Shown here piece by piece: positions 9,201-17,754 of a stretch of DNA of 49,013 bases. Each line of letters begins with the position of its first letter. Position 1 is the stretch's first letter. Location: contig JANYGZ010000003.1 of assembly GCA_025362235.1 (NCBI GenBank), forward strand, positions 1 to 49,013, in the 5' to 3' direction. The position numbers and the translations under genes are program-made. The DNA is from Ferruginibacter sp. GTDB lineage: Bacteria; Bacteroidota; Bacteroidia; Chitinophagales; Chitinophagaceae. The notes below the pieces were generated by a model that was given only the letters and a program-made list of their open reading frames with translations, was not told the origin of the DNA and did no database searches.

Positions 9201-9419
9201 TTATTTATACCTGAATATGATCCTCCCCCTTGTTAAATCATACGGGCTCATCTCAACTCCCACCTTATCACCAGGCAATATCCTGATGTAGTGCATCCTC
9301 ATTTTTCCCGAGATAGTTGCCAGGATTTCGTGTCCGTTTTCCAGCTTAACTTTGAACATAGCATTACTCAGCGCTTCTAAAATTGTTCCGTCTTGTTTAA
9401 TCAGTGCTTGCTTCGCCAT
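9201..9419 (-). CDS. infA: translation initiation factor IF-1
   Basis: The 72-residue single OB-fold protein binds the 30S A site during initiation. Conserved segments include [33 protein letters not shown] and [11 protein letters not shown]. Its length is exactly that of the family. It is the first gene of the minus-strand infA-rpmJ-rpsM-rpsK-rpsD-rpoA-rplQ run visible here. A good promoter -7 element lies just upstream, so at least one transcript starts here. Confidence 0.98.
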   Translation of the reverse strand: MAKQALIKQDGTILEALSNAMFKVKLENGHEILATISGKMRMHYIRILPGDKVGVEMSPYDLTRGRIIFRYK

Positions 9420-9433
9420 ATATTTTGGGAGCG

Positions 9434-9441
9434 CAAAGATA
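9434..9441 (-). promoter_or_regulatory. Bacteroidota -7 promoter element upstream of infA
   Basis: On the minus strand this is TATCTTTG, a perfect match to the Bacteroidota -7 consensus TAnnTTTG, 14 bp before the infA ATG. The -33 box is not clear (a T-rich tract at the expected distance). A start about 7 bp downstream would leave a very short 5' UTR. Confidence 0.5.
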
Positions 9442-9507
9442 AGTGGATAATTTTAATTATTCATAAAAAAATCAGATATTTACCTTTTAAAATCAAAAAT
9501 TTAACCC

Positions 9508-10191
9508 ATGAAAAAGATCATTTTTGCATTACCCATTATTTCCATCGCTTTTTTTTCCTGTAAGAAAGACCCCGCTCCGACACCGGTACCAGATGCTACT
9601 GTGTATATGAGTTATACACCAAACAGCAGCTGGAACTATACCGTAACCAATAATATTACCGCAACCAACCTTAATTACACTGTTACTTCTACCAGCAGGG
9701 ATAGCACTATAAATACCAAGGCCTATCATGTGTTTACCAACAGCACAGGGGTTGCTAATGAATATTATAATATTACAGGCAACGATTATTATACTTTTCG
9801 TAGCCTGCCTACTACTCTCGGTGGCAAGGCTATTGAAAATATTTATTTAAAAGACAATGTTGCAGCAAATGCTTCCTGGAACCAATCGTATTCTATCAGT
9901 GCATCCGGCATACCAATAACAGTAAATATCATTAATACTATTACAGAAAAAGGAATTAGTAAAACTGTAAACAGCATTGCATATACCGATGTAATTCATG
10001 TTACCACCACTTTACAGGTATCTGCGTATGGCATTCCATTACCAGCCGGAGCCGTTACAACCGATATTCAGTCTTATTACGCAAAAAAAGTAGGGCTGAT
10101 AGAATCTAAAAATAAAATCGATGTAAGTTATGCCGGCCTTGATGAACATGTAGATGAACATACCATTTTGAAAAGTGCTGATATTAAATAA
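9508..10191 (+). CDS. putative lipoprotein of unknown function
   Basis: A 227-residue protein. MKKIIFALPIISIAFFSCKK is a signal peptide with an SPII lipobox (FFSC, Cys18), followed by a short Pro/Asp linker. The mature region is Thr/Asn/Ser-rich and strand-rich (for example SSWNYTVTNN and SYYAKKVGLIESKN), resembling the small beta-sandwich lipoproteins of Bacteroidota. No known domain is assigned. It is divergent from infA, with 88 bp between start codons, and ends at a clear intrinsic terminator. Confidence 0.75.
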   Translation: MKKIIFALPIISIAFFSCKKDPAPTPVPDATVYMSYTPNSSWNYTVTNNITATNLNYTVTSTSRDSTINTKAYHVFTNSTGVANEYYNITGNDYYTFRSLPTTLGGKAIENIYLKDNVAANASWNQSYSISASGIPITVNIINTITEKGISKTVNSIAYTDVIHVTTTLQVSAYGIPLPAGAVTTDIQSYYAKKVGLIESKNKIDVSYAGLDEHVDEHTILKSADIK

Positions 10192-10210
10192 TTTTTTAAC
10201 TGCTTCAAAT

Positions 10211-10245
10211 AAAAAACCTGGTGTAAATATTACCCAGGTTTTTTT
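10211..10245. terminator. intrinsic terminator between convergent genes
   Basis: An AAAAAACCTGG ... CCAGGTTTTTTT inverted repeat, with a 5-bp GC-rich core extended by A-T pairs and a ~12-nt loop, lies between the convergent genes ending at 10191 and 10265. It has A and T tracts on both sides and could terminate both strands. Confidence 0.85.
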
Positions 10246-10264
10246 GTTTGCAATACAATGCGTT

Positions 10265-10672
10265 TTAAGAAAACGGCACGTCTGTTAAGTGCACTTTCGT
10301 CATTTCATAAAAATGATTCTGCAACTGATGTACACTTATAGGTTGCAGAATATGCCTCTTCTCATCACGATACCAAATTTCCATGGTATTAAAATTTCCT
10401 TTTGCAGGTAACAATATCCTGAATGCCCCTTTCATGTATTTTACAGTACCATCCTCGTTTTCCTGTTTGCTGAACTTCAACATGGTCAGTTGGCTTTCAT
10501 CCAGCGGTATAGCACTTAATTGCGATGTTTCAAACCAAAATTCCTGGGTGCCGGTATCTACACATACTTGCTTTTCATCACCATTCAGATTGGTTACTTC
10601 TCCCGTCAATTTATCGCCGTCATTATCGGCCATTAAATAATCACCTACTTTAATGTCTTGAAATTTTATCAT
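10265..10672 (-). CDS. conserved hypothetical protein
   Basis: A 135-residue cytoplasmic protein without a signal peptide. The N-terminus (IKFQDIKVGDYLMADNDGDK) and the VCVDTGTQEFWFETSQL segment suggest a small SH3-like or KOW-like beta fold, followed by a helical tail. It resembles Bacteroidota-restricted hypothetical proteins. I recognise no catalytic motif. It is probably a single transcription unit between the terminator at 10211 and the secreted protein gene upstream. Confidence 0.75.
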   Translation of the reverse strand: MIKFQDIKVGDYLMADNDGDKLTGEVTNLNGDEKQVCVDTGTQEFWFETSQLSAIPLDESQLTMLKFSKQENEDGTVKYMKGAFRILLPAKGNFNTMEIWYRDEKRHILQPISVHQLQNHFYEMTKVHLTDVPFS

Positions 10673-10816
10673 GGCAAATTGTTTTTATTTTGAACCAATT
10701 TACCACTTTTTAGAAAACTAAAAAATATCTCTTGCTAAAATAAAATATTTTTTAACCCTGTTTGAAAAAAGAAAAAATTGCTGCCCTATATTTTAAGATA
10801 GTAATTTCAACTGGTT

Positions 10817-11731
10817 TTAAAGCACCACTACTTTTCTTGTTTCTTTTTTTCCAGCCAAATTAAAGACAATATTATAGGTGCCTTTTTGTAAATCGCACAC
10901 ATGCAGGTGGCCGCTATTGAGCCCATAAAATGCAGCCAGCTTTGTTTTTAGCACCATCTCCCCGGCACTGTTATACACCAATACATCCATTGTTCCTTTT
11001 TTATCTGAATTAAATTTTAGCTGTACCTGGCCCGGCCTTGAAATTGGGTTCGGGCTTAAAGACACAATCAAATCATCTTTTGCCACTGCATTGTTGCGCA
11101 AAGTTTTGATGTCAGAAAAACTTTCTGTCTTATCTACATCAACAGTTACAATTTCGTAATACAAATATTTACAGATACTGCCCAGGTCAGTATCTGTAAA
11201 TCGATATAACTGGATTGTATTGGAATTACCGGCTGCTGCTACCCTTCCTATCTCATAAAAATGGGTGGCATCTGTACTTTTTCTTATTGAAAAATAATCA
11301 GTATTTGATTCTGAAAATGTTTGCCACTGCAACAACCCTTTGGAAGCAAAACTAATAACAGAAAATGACCCGAATGCCACTGGCAAAGCACCGCTAACAG
11401 TAATACTACCTTGCATGCCAAAGCCAAAATGCGGTATGCAGCCATATAAATAATTTCCTGGTACCGTTACTGTATAAGTAAATGAAGTGACCCCCGAAGT
11501 TATCGGGGAATTCCATTCAGCAGCGCCGGCTGGCAGCGAGGTGCCAGCCAAACTGCTGCCACAGGTAGTGGTATGTGCCCCAGTAACCCAATTAAACTGT
11601 ATTACATCTCCTACTACCGCATTTATTGTTGCAGGATTGAACGAAAAATTTGCAACTGAAACATTCCAGGTAGTGGCATTGGCGGTATTGTACAATAATA
11701 GCACCAGTGCGGCAGTGTAAAAAAATTTCAT
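10817..11731 (-). CDS. secreted cupredoxin-like protein with type IX secretion sorting domain
   Basis: The ATG at 11731 gives a signal peptide (MKFFYTAALVLLLYNTANA). Residues ~20-115 form a plastocyanin-like domain. Type 1 copper ligands are visible as His in TGAHTT and the Cys, His and Met of YGCIPHFGFGMQG. Then follow ~100 residues of the kind found before T9SS tags (LLQWQTFSESNTDYFSIRKS). A C-terminal ~75-residue type A sorting domain begins at LSPNPISRPG and ends KKETRKVVVL. Known family role: export across the outer membrane by PorU and surface attachment. Electron transfer or copper binding is inferred. An in-frame start 20 codons earlier would spoil the signal peptide. Confidence 0.85.
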   Translation of the reverse strand: MKFFYTAALVLLLYNTANATTWNVSVANFSFNPATINAVVGDVIQFNWVTGAHTTTCGSSLAGTSLPAGAAEWNSPITSGVTSFTYTVTVPGNYLYGCIPHFGFGMQGSITVSGALPVAFGSFSVISFASKGLLQWQTFSESNTDYFSIRKSTDATHFYEIGRVAAAGNSNTIQLYRFTDTDLGSICKYLYYEIVTVDVDKTESFSDIKTLRNNAVAKDDLIVSLSPNPISRPGQVQLKFNSDKKGTMDVLVYNSAGEMVLKTKLAAFYGLNSGHLHVCDLQKGTYNIVFNLAGKKETRKVVVL

Positions 11732-11846
11732 GATTATGCCGTTTTTAATTGATAAATAAAAGTGGATACTTTTATTATCGAAAAAAAACATATAGCGGTT
11801 GCTTTAGCTGCTAATTTTTTTAATTATGCGAATTAAAGCGCCCACC

Positions 11847-13004
11847 CTATTCTGCCCAACTCATCACATATCCATCATTTTCAATTTCAAGGGCTGTGGT
11901 GGTTAATTGCAAAGGGTGAAAAGTGTCTATCATTACTGCCAGTTCATTGGTTTGTTTGGCACCGATACTTTTTAGTACGGCACCAGGATGAGGACCATGA
12001 GGAATGCCCGCAGGATGAAGGTTGATCATTCCACGGGTAACATGTTTGCGGCTCATAAAGTCGCCATCTACATAATATAATACTTCATCGCTATCAATAT
12101 TACTGTGGTTATATGGGGCAGGAATTGAATCGGGATGATAATCGAATAAACGTGGCACAAATGAACAGACTACAAAATTATTGGCTTCAAAGGTCAAGTG
12201 TACAGGTGGTGGCTGGTGAACCCTGCCGGTAATGGGTTCAAAATCATGAATTGAAAAAGCGTAAGGATAGCAGCAACCATCCCACCCTACCACATCAAAC
12301 GGATGATTAGCATAATGTATACCATACAACATCCCTTTCTTTTTTGTTTTAATTAGAAAGTCGTCCGTTTCATCATGCGTCTGTAAATTTTTTGGTGTGC
12401 GGATATCTCTTTCGCAATAAGGCGAATGTTCCAGCAACTGCCCATATTTACTCAGGTATTTTTTAGGGTAACGTATTGGGCTAAATGATTCTACAATCAG
12501 CAGGCGGTTATTTTCAGTGGCAAAATGCACCTGGTAAATGGAGCCTCTTGGTATCACCAGGTAATCGCCATACCCAAAATCAATTTCACCATACATTGTT
12601 TTTAAAACACCACTGCCCTCGTGTACAAATATCATTTCGTCTGCATCAGCATTTTTGTAAAAATAACTACCCATACTTTGTTGAGGTGCTGCCAAAACAA
12701 TATGACAATCACTGTTAACCAACACCGGTTTACGGCTAAGCAAAAAATCTTTTTCAGGTTTTATATTAAAGCCTTCAAAGCTGCGGTGCTGCAACATCTT
12801 CTCTTCTGCAATTACCGGCTGAACATTTTGCGGCGTATCTGTTTTGATGATTTGTGTGGGCGGATAATTATGGTACAGCAAAGAATAATCATTGCTGAAA
12901 CCTTCTGTTGAAAATAACTGTTCCGCATACAAACTACCATCTGGTTTACGAAACTGCGTGTGGCGTTTGTGAGGAATTTTTCCGAGTGTATGATAATGTG
13001 GCAT
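11847..13004 (-). CDS. hmgA: homogentisate 1,2-dioxygenase
   Basis: Opens the ring of homogentisate to maleylacetoacetate in phenylalanine/tyrosine breakdown, using Fe(II). The 385-residue protein starts with the typical PHYHTLGKIPHKRHTQFRKP. It has the cupin segment GYGDYLVIPRGSIYQV and the C-terminal metal-site region RGMINLHPAGIPHGPHPG with its several histidines. The length fits the shorter bacterial form. The other pathway genes (hppD, fahA, maiA) are not in the window. An unrelated phosphodiesterase gene is divergent upstream. Confidence 0.93.
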   Translation of the reverse strand: MPHYHTLGKIPHKRHTQFRKPDGSLYAEQLFSTEGFSNDYSLLYHNYPPTQIIKTDTPQNVQPVIAEEKMLQHRSFEGFNIKPEKDFLLSRKPVLVNSDCHIVLAAPQQSMGSYFYKNADADEMIFVHEGSGVLKTMYGEIDFGYGDYLVIPRGSIYQVHFATENNRLLIVESFSPIRYPKKYLSKYGQLLEHSPYCERDIRTPKNLQTHDETDDFLIKTKKKGMLYGIHYANHPFDVVGWDGCCYPYAFSIHDFEPITGRVHQPPPVHLTFEANNFVVCSFVPRLFDYHPDSIPAPYNHSNIDSDEVLYYVDGDFMSRKHVTRGMINLHPAGIPHGPHPGAVLKSIGAKQTNELAVMIDTFHPLQLTTTALEIENDGYVMSWAE

Positions 13005-13168
13005 CGTTAATGGATACTTGTTTAATGGATAATTGATAATTATAAAACATCACTATCAATTTAGTAACCTATCGGTATATGTAATTAAAGGATTGGTGAT
13101 ATAATTACATAACCTGATTTTGAATTGTGCAATCTTACCACCAAATTTACATTTTTAAAACCATTTAC

Positions 13169-13654
13169 TTGACAAGAATAGGATTGATATCAGATACGCA
13201 TAATTATCTTGATGAAAGCATTGCGGAACATTTTAAAACCTGTGATGAAATATGGCATGGCGGCGACTTTGGCAGCGCTGCCATTGCAGAGAGGTTAAAA
13301 ACCTTGAAACCATTAAGGGGCGTTTATGGAAATATTGATGGAAAAGATATCCGTAGCGAATTTTCAGAACAATTGATTTTTATGTGTGAAGATGTAAAAG
13401 TAATGATGCGGCATATCGGAGGCTATCCGCCAAAATATAATCCTGATACAAAAAAAAAATTACTGATACATCAGCCTCAATTATTTATCAGTGGCCATTC
13501 GCATATTTTAAAAGTAATGTATGATGAAAAATTAAACTGCCTGTACATGAACCCCGGGGCAGCGGGTAAACAGGGATGGCAAAAAATAAGAACACTAATA
13601 CGTTTTACTATTGATGGAAAAGATATGAAGGACTGCGAGGTAATTAAACTGTAG
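13169..13654 (+). CDS. YfcE/MJ0936-type metallophosphoesterase
   Basis: A calcineurin-like phosphodiesterase. The metal-ligand motifs appear in order: LISDTHNYLD (Dx H), WHGGDFG (GD), YGNIDGKD (GNxD), MMRHIGG and SGHSHIL (GHxH). The 161-residue length from the TTG at 13169 matches YfcE-like proteins, which cleave small phosphodiesters with Mn2+. No ATG is available. An alternative GTG at 13127 adds 14 poorly conserved residues. The physiological substrate is not predictable. The IS element begins 65 bp downstream. Confidence 0.85.
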   Translation: MTRIGLISDTHNYLDESIAEHFKTCDEIWHGGDFGSAAIAERLKTLKPLRGVYGNIDGKDIRSEFSEQLIFMCEDVKVMMRHIGGYPPKYNPDTKKKLLIHQPQLFISGHSHILKVMYDEKLNCLYMNPGAAGKQGWQKIRTLIRFTIDGKDMKDCEVIKL

Positions 13655-13719
13655 CTTGAGTTATGAGTTATTTTACAAATCTAATGACTCCACTTATCTT
13701 ATAACTCATAACTTAAAAC

Positions 13720-13736
13720 GGCTTTCTTGCATGAAT
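13720..13736 (+). repeat. IS left terminal inverted repeat
   Basis: 17-bp terminal repeat, matching the right end in 16 of 17 positions in inverted orientation. Confidence 0.88.
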
Positions 13737-13775
13737 GTGAGTGTGGATAAGTTTTATTATTTCGAAAAAGGTTGA

Positions 13776-14783
13776 ATGTTACCCACACGGGTTAAAATAA
13801 AGGATATAGTTAAGTTATTTAGTTGTTGCGAAACAATTGCTAACAAAAAACTACATCCTTTGAGTAAAGATAAATACAAAGTAACAAACTGGTCAGCGTA
13901 TAATGCAGGGTTGAAACAACGTGGTTCTTTAACATTATGGATTGATGCAGACATTGCTTCTCATTGGAATCAGGAATCTGAAAATAAGTGTGGTGGCCAA
14001 AAGGTATACAGTGCATTGGCTATTGAAAGCTGTTTGGTACTACGAAAAGTATATCGCTTGCCATTGCGTCAAACAGAGGGGTTTGTAAAAAGTATATTCG
14101 GACTGCTGAAAGTAGCGTTACCAGTACCGTGCTATACCACGCTGTGTAGGCGTAGCAATAGCCTTTCTGTAAATTTAGCTGCAACCAATAGTGCTATTAC
14201 AGATATAGTGGTGGACAGCACTGGGCTAAAAGTTTATGGTGAAGGCGAGTGGAAGGTTCGTAAACACGGTGCAGGTAAACACCGTACCTGGATGAAACTA
14301 CATGTAGCAGCAAATGGACAAACCCAGCAGATAGAAGCTATTACACTTACCAGTAATGCAGTGGATGATGCAACGGAAGTGGAATCGTTGATGAACCAAA
14401 TAAGTAAGCCCGTAAAAAGTTTTATGGGAGATGGGGCTTATGACAAAGACAAAGTAAGAGAGGAGCTCCACAAGGATAATATCAGCCAGGTAATACCGCC
14501 ACAGCGTAACGCTGTTACCGATAAGAAAAAACGACTACACATGGCACAAAGAGATGAGGCAATTGAAGCAATAAAAGCAATAGGGAGAAAGGAATGGAAA
14601 ATAAGAGAAGGGTATCACCACCGAAGCAAAGCCGAAACGGTAATGTTCAGGTATAAAACAATAATTGGGGATAAACTGGCTGCCAGAAAAACGGCACATC
14701 AAAAGACAGAGGTGGCTGTTGGATGCAAAATACTCAACATCATGCTGCAAACGGCAAAACCACAAAGCAAGAAAATATCTTAA
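13776..14783 (+). CDS. IS5-family DDE transposase
   Basis: A 335-residue transposase. The catalytic triad is visible: D147 in ITDIVVDSTGLKVYG, D219 in MGDGAYD, and E287 in the C1 signature YHHRSKAETVMFRYK (Y-x2-R-x3-E). The N-terminal NWSAYNAGLKQRGSLTLW segment is typical of the IS5/IS903 group. The frame is intact from the ATG at 13776 and ends 38 bp inside the right inverted repeat. No passenger gene is present. Confidence 0.93.
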   Translation: MLPTRVKIKDIVKLFSCCETIANKKLHPLSKDKYKVTNWSAYNAGLKQRGSLTLWIDADIASHWNQESENKCGGQKVYSALAIESCLVLRKVYRLPLRQTEGFVKSIFGLLKVALPVPCYTTLCRRSNSLSVNLAATNSAITDIVVDSTGLKVYGEGEWKVRKHGAGKHRTWMKLHVAANGQTQQIEAITLTSNAVDDATEVESLMNQISKPVKSFMGDGAYDKDKVREELHKDNISQVIPPQRNAVTDKKKRLHMAQRDEAIEAIKAIGRKEWKIREGYHHRSKAETVMFRYKTIIGDKLAARKTAHQKTEVAVGCKILNIMLQTAKPQSKKIS

Positions 14784-14820
14784 CAATAAATCAGGATAGG
14801 TTAGCTATCAATAAAATTTT

Positions 14821-14837
14821 ATTCATGCAACAAAGCC
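14821..14837 (-). repeat. IS right terminal inverted repeat
   Basis: 17-bp terminal repeat, inverted match to 13720-13736 with one mismatch. Confidence 0.88.
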
Positions 14838-14854
14838 GTTTAAAGTGTAAAAAA

Positions 14855-17434
14855 TCAGGCTGAGTTTCTGCCCGCATTTATAATCCCAAAAGAAGAGCGC
14901 ATCACTAGTTTTTCATAAATTTCTTTTAATGGGGAATTAACAAGGCTGTCTTCTATTTCCCTGATATTCATGATGGCAAATTGTTGAATGGTCAACAAGG
15001 GCATTACTATTCTTTCTCTCATTGCAATAGATAATAAATCTACAGGGTAATCGCTCATCAATTCTTTTTTACCTGAAAGTTTTAAAATATAGCTCTTCGT
15101 TAAATTAAATTCTTCATAAATGGTGGTCCATATTTCGCCATATTTCGGGTCTTTTGATAAAAATTCCGTCAATGGAAAAAAACATTTCTTCATGGCCATT
15201 TCACAATTATCCAGTAATGTCTTAAAAAACAGCGAATTGTTATACAATACTTTTAGCTCATTGAATTTGCCCTGCTTATCTAATTCCTGTAAAGCTGTGC
15301 CCACACCAAAATAACCCGTAACATTTTGTTTTAATTGTGCCCATGCGCCAACATAAGGAATGGCCCGAAGGTCTTTCAGCGATAATTTATTTCCACCAGC
15401 TCTTCTAGCCGGCCTGCTGCCGATGTTGGTTTCACTGTAAAATTTAAGCGGGCTTACCTGCGACAAATAATCTGTAAACCTAGGATGATTTTTTAAGGAA
15501 CTATATTTGGTAAAACTAACTTCAGCTAACCGGGTCAACAAATCTTCTTCTTCTTTTTGCAAAGTAATATGCCGGTTATTAAAAAGCTCGTTTGAAATGC
15601 CTGCATGTAACAATTGTTCAATATTAAATTGAGCTCCTTCTACCGTGCCAAAACTCGAGCTTACTGTTTGGCCCTGTATCGTTAATTGAATTTCTTTGTT
15701 AGAAATATTACTCCCCATGGAGGCATAAAATTTATGCGTTTTTCCACCACCCCTTGATGGCGGCCCACCGCGGCCATCAAAGAAAAGTACTTCTATTTTG
15801 TATTCTTTTGAAATTGCAGAAAGGTTTTCTTTGGCTTTATATATTCCCCAGTTGGCCATTAAATAACCACCATCTTTTGTGCCGTCAGAAAAGCCCAGCA
15901 TGATGGTTTGGTATTTATCTCTTTTGGCCAGGTGGCTTGCATATGTTTTGTTGCTGTACAATTGCTTCATTACTCCGTCTGCATTTTGCAGGTCATCTAC
16001 AGTTTCAAATAAAGGAACAATATCAACTGTAAGTTCTTTTTTGTTCCACCCACACAATAAAAATAACCCGTACACTTCCAGTACATTTAACGCACTGCTG
16101 CATTGGCTTATAATATAACGGTTACAACCTGCTTCACCATTAAAATCCTGAATATTTTTTATGGCTTTTATTGTTGCAATAGTATCCGTTACCAGTGGGT
16201 TATCAAAACTTTCTTCCTTTAAAGTAACTGTAATATTTGTAAGGATATTTATTTTTTCATCTGCTGTAAGGTTTGCATAATCTGCCGGTAAATAACCTGA
16301 TTTTTTTGCAATGGTATCAAGCACCATGCTGTGGATAGTACTCTCCTGACGTATGTCCAATGCAGCAAAGTGTAACCCAAATACATTTACCTTGTTAATA
16401 AAATTGTCTATTAAATAAAGAAACAGGCTATTGTGTTTATAAATAAGTATTTCCTTTATTTTATTCAGCGAAGCAAGTATATGTTCCTTGCTTAAAGCAG
16501 TACGTTGATCCGGAATAAAAATGTTGTTATACATTTCTGTTTCAAGGTCGGCCAGAATCGTATCTACGCCTTCAAAAGTTAACCTGCGTTTAATGCGCCG
16601 TATCTCTAAGTAGTATGATTTAATAATACTGCCCCTTAAAGCATCGGCTACTTTTAATGTGGTGGCGGCAGTTACAAAAGGATTGCCATCACGGTCGCCG
16701 CCTGGCCAAAACCCCATATAAATGATGGGGTTATTTTTATCAATGGCATTGGGAAACTGGTTTTTTAAAAATGACATAATCCTGCCTGCCGCAGCGTAAA
16801 AAATATTTTCAAGATACCATACCAGGTTGATGGCCTCATCGTAAGGTGTTGGCTTTTGTTTCTTAAAAAAAGGCGTTTTGCCCAATTGCTGCAAGTACAT
16901 ATTTATCTGTGCCGCATTGTTTTCTGCCAAAGCCTTTGATAAATCGTTTATAATACCCAATACAGATCCCGGATAAAATTGTGTAGGATGTGCTGTTAAA
17001 ACCATTCTTACAGCAAATGTTTTTAGTTTGGCAGCAAGTTCTTCTTCTTTATTATTTTGTAAAACTTCACTTTCTAAATGTTTTAATGTACCAACGCCAC
17101 CCAAATCATTCACTTCTTTAAAGGATGCATCTTCCAGTGCATCAAAAAGTACTACCTGGCGCTCTATATATTGAATAAATCTAAACAACAGGTCAAGTCT
17201 TTCCTGTGGATTTGTATACGTAGTTTGTTTGATAAAAAACTCTTCAATAATTTCAACCGGGCTTTGTTTTTTACGGTATCCTTCTTCACAATTGTTTTGT
17301 AACAGTGATAAAAGTATTCCCGTTTTTTCAATACGGTGAAAGGGGAGGGAGGTAAAGAGGCTATTGTATAGTTGAAATTTTATTCCAACTAAATTTTTAA
17401 AATGCTGCAAGCCTGTAGATGACTGGTGATCCAT
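14855..17434 (-). CDS. ppc: phosphoenolpyruvate carboxylase
   Basis: Carboxylates PEP to oxaloacetate, refilling the TCA cycle and supplying aspartate, the precursor for the divergent thr operon. The ~860-residue protein has VLTAHPTQ (catalytic His), GFWPGGDRDGNPFV, LGFSDGTKDGGYLMANWG, FFDGRGGPPSRGGG and GSRPARR, all hallmark sequences of the family. The ATG at 17434 is preferred over an upstream TTG at 17440. It is close to the 870-920 residues of most bacterial enzymes. The IS element lies just past its 3' end (17 bp), leaving the gene intact. Confidence 0.96.
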   Translation of the reverse strand: MDHQSSTGLQHFKNLVGIKFQLYNSLFTSLPFHRIEKTGILLSLLQNNCEEGYRKKQSPVEIIEEFFIKQTTYTNPQERLDLLFRFIQYIERQVVLFDALEDASFKEVNDLGGVGTLKHLESEVLQNNKEEELAAKLKTFAVRMVLTAHPTQFYPGSVLGIINDLSKALAENNAAQINMYLQQLGKTPFFKKQKPTPYDEAINLVWYLENIFYAAAGRIMSFLKNQFPNAIDKNNPIIYMGFWPGGDRDGNPFVTAATTLKVADALRGSIIKSYYLEIRRIKRRLTFEGVDTILADLETEMYNNIFIPDQRTALSKEHILASLNKIKEILIYKHNSLFLYLIDNFINKVNVFGLHFAALDIRQESTIHSMVLDTIAKKSGYLPADYANLTADEKINILTNITVTLKEESFDNPLVTDTIATIKAIKNIQDFNGEAGCNRYIISQCSSALNVLEVYGLFLLCGWNKKELTVDIVPLFETVDDLQNADGVMKQLYSNKTYASHLAKRDKYQTIMLGFSDGTKDGGYLMANWGIYKAKENLSAISKEYKIEVLFFDGRGGPPSRGGGKTHKFYASMGSNISNKEIQLTIQGQTVSSSFGTVEGAQFNIEQLLHAGISNELFNNRHITLQKEEEDLLTRLAEVSFTKYSSLKNHPRFTDYLSQVSPLKFYSETNIGSRPARRAGGNKLSLKDLRAIPYVGAWAQLKQNVTGYFGVGTALQELDKQGKFNELKVLYNNSLFFKTLLDNCEMAMKKCFFPLTEFLSKDPKYGEIWTTIYEEFNLTKSYILKLSGKKELMSDYPVDLLSIAMRERIVMPLLTIQQFAIMNIREIEDSLVNSPLKEIYEKLVMRSSFGIINAGRNSA

Positions 17435-17516
17435 ATTCAATAAATATTAAGGAAAATGTATTAAAGCTGGCAGCAATAATTAGAAAGCATGAAAATACTT
17501 AAAAAATTTCAAATCC

Positions 17517-17549
17517 TTTGCCTCATTTACAATTATTTACTTAATTTAG
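17517..17549 (+). promoter_or_regulatory. putative promoter of the thr operon
   Basis: TTTG (17517-17520) and TAATTTAG (17542-17549), one mismatch from TAnnTTTG, are 21 bp apart. This is the spacing expected for Bacteroidota -33/-7 promoters. A start near 17556 would place the leader ORF and its hairpins at the very beginning of the transcript. Confidence 0.45.
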
Positions 17550-17559
17550 CGCTTGCAAA

Positions 17560-17662
17560 AGTGGTACAATTGAAATTACATATTATCTCTTCTAAAAAAT
17601 TGATGGCTATACCGGCCGTTGGTACCACTATTTTTACAACAGGTACAACCCGTTAAGGGTTG
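17560..17662 (+). promoter_or_regulatory. candidate threonine attenuator: three mutually exclusive hairpins
   Basis: Four segments can pair in an overlapping chain. Segment 1 AGTGGTAC (17560-17567) pairs with segment 2 GTACCACT (17622-17629). GTTGGTACC (17618-17626), overlapping segment 2, pairs with GGTACAAC (17642-17649) with one bulge. CAACCC (17646-17651) pairs with GGGTTG (17657-17662) around a 5-nt loop. Adjacent pairings exclude one another, the 1:2, 2:3, 3:4 logic of amino-acid attenuators, and the Thr-rich leader ORF runs through all of them. No classical U-rich terminator follows segment 4, although GTTTTT occurs at 17696-17701. The mechanism is therefore open. Confidence 0.6.
17570..17656 (+). 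CDS. thr operon leader peptide (candidate)
   Basis: A 28-codon ORF from TTG 17570, or 17 codons from the ATG at 17603: MAIPAVGTTIFTTGTTR then TAA. Six of the 17 residues are Thr and two are Ile, the end products of the pathway made by the thrABC genes 98 bp downstream. This matches the logic of E. coli thrL, though the sequence is unrelated. The stop codon lies in the loop of the last hairpin (17646-17662), and the Thr codons ACC-ACT and ACA-ACC fall within pairing segments. The start codon is uncertain. Confidence 0.65.
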   Translation: MKLHIISSKKLMAIPAVGTTIFTTGTTR

Positions 17663-17754
17663 CAAACTTTCATATTACCTTTGGGCAAATCGGCTGTTTT
17701 TCATTAAATGAAATATTTAGCTACATTTTACATCACCTATTATAATTACAAAAA

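Larger units (their letters stand above)
13720..14837 (+). mobile_element. IS5-family insertion sequence (IS903-like ends), 1118 bp
   Basis: Terminal inverted repeats are GGCTTTCTTGCATGAAT (13720-13736) and, on the other strand, GGCTTTGTTGCATGAAT (14821-14837), one mismatch in 17. If the flanking AAAC/GTTT is included, the match extends to 20 of 21. The ends resemble the GGCTTTGTTG ends of IS903-group elements. One intact transposase fills the interior. I found no clear target duplication: the flanking 9-mers acttaaaac and gtttaaagt share only their centre. The element looks complete and possibly active. Confidence 0.9.

Noticed and set aside
13711..14846. 9-bp target duplication around the IS
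   Set aside because: Flanks share only 5 of 9 positions, so I do not claim a duplication.
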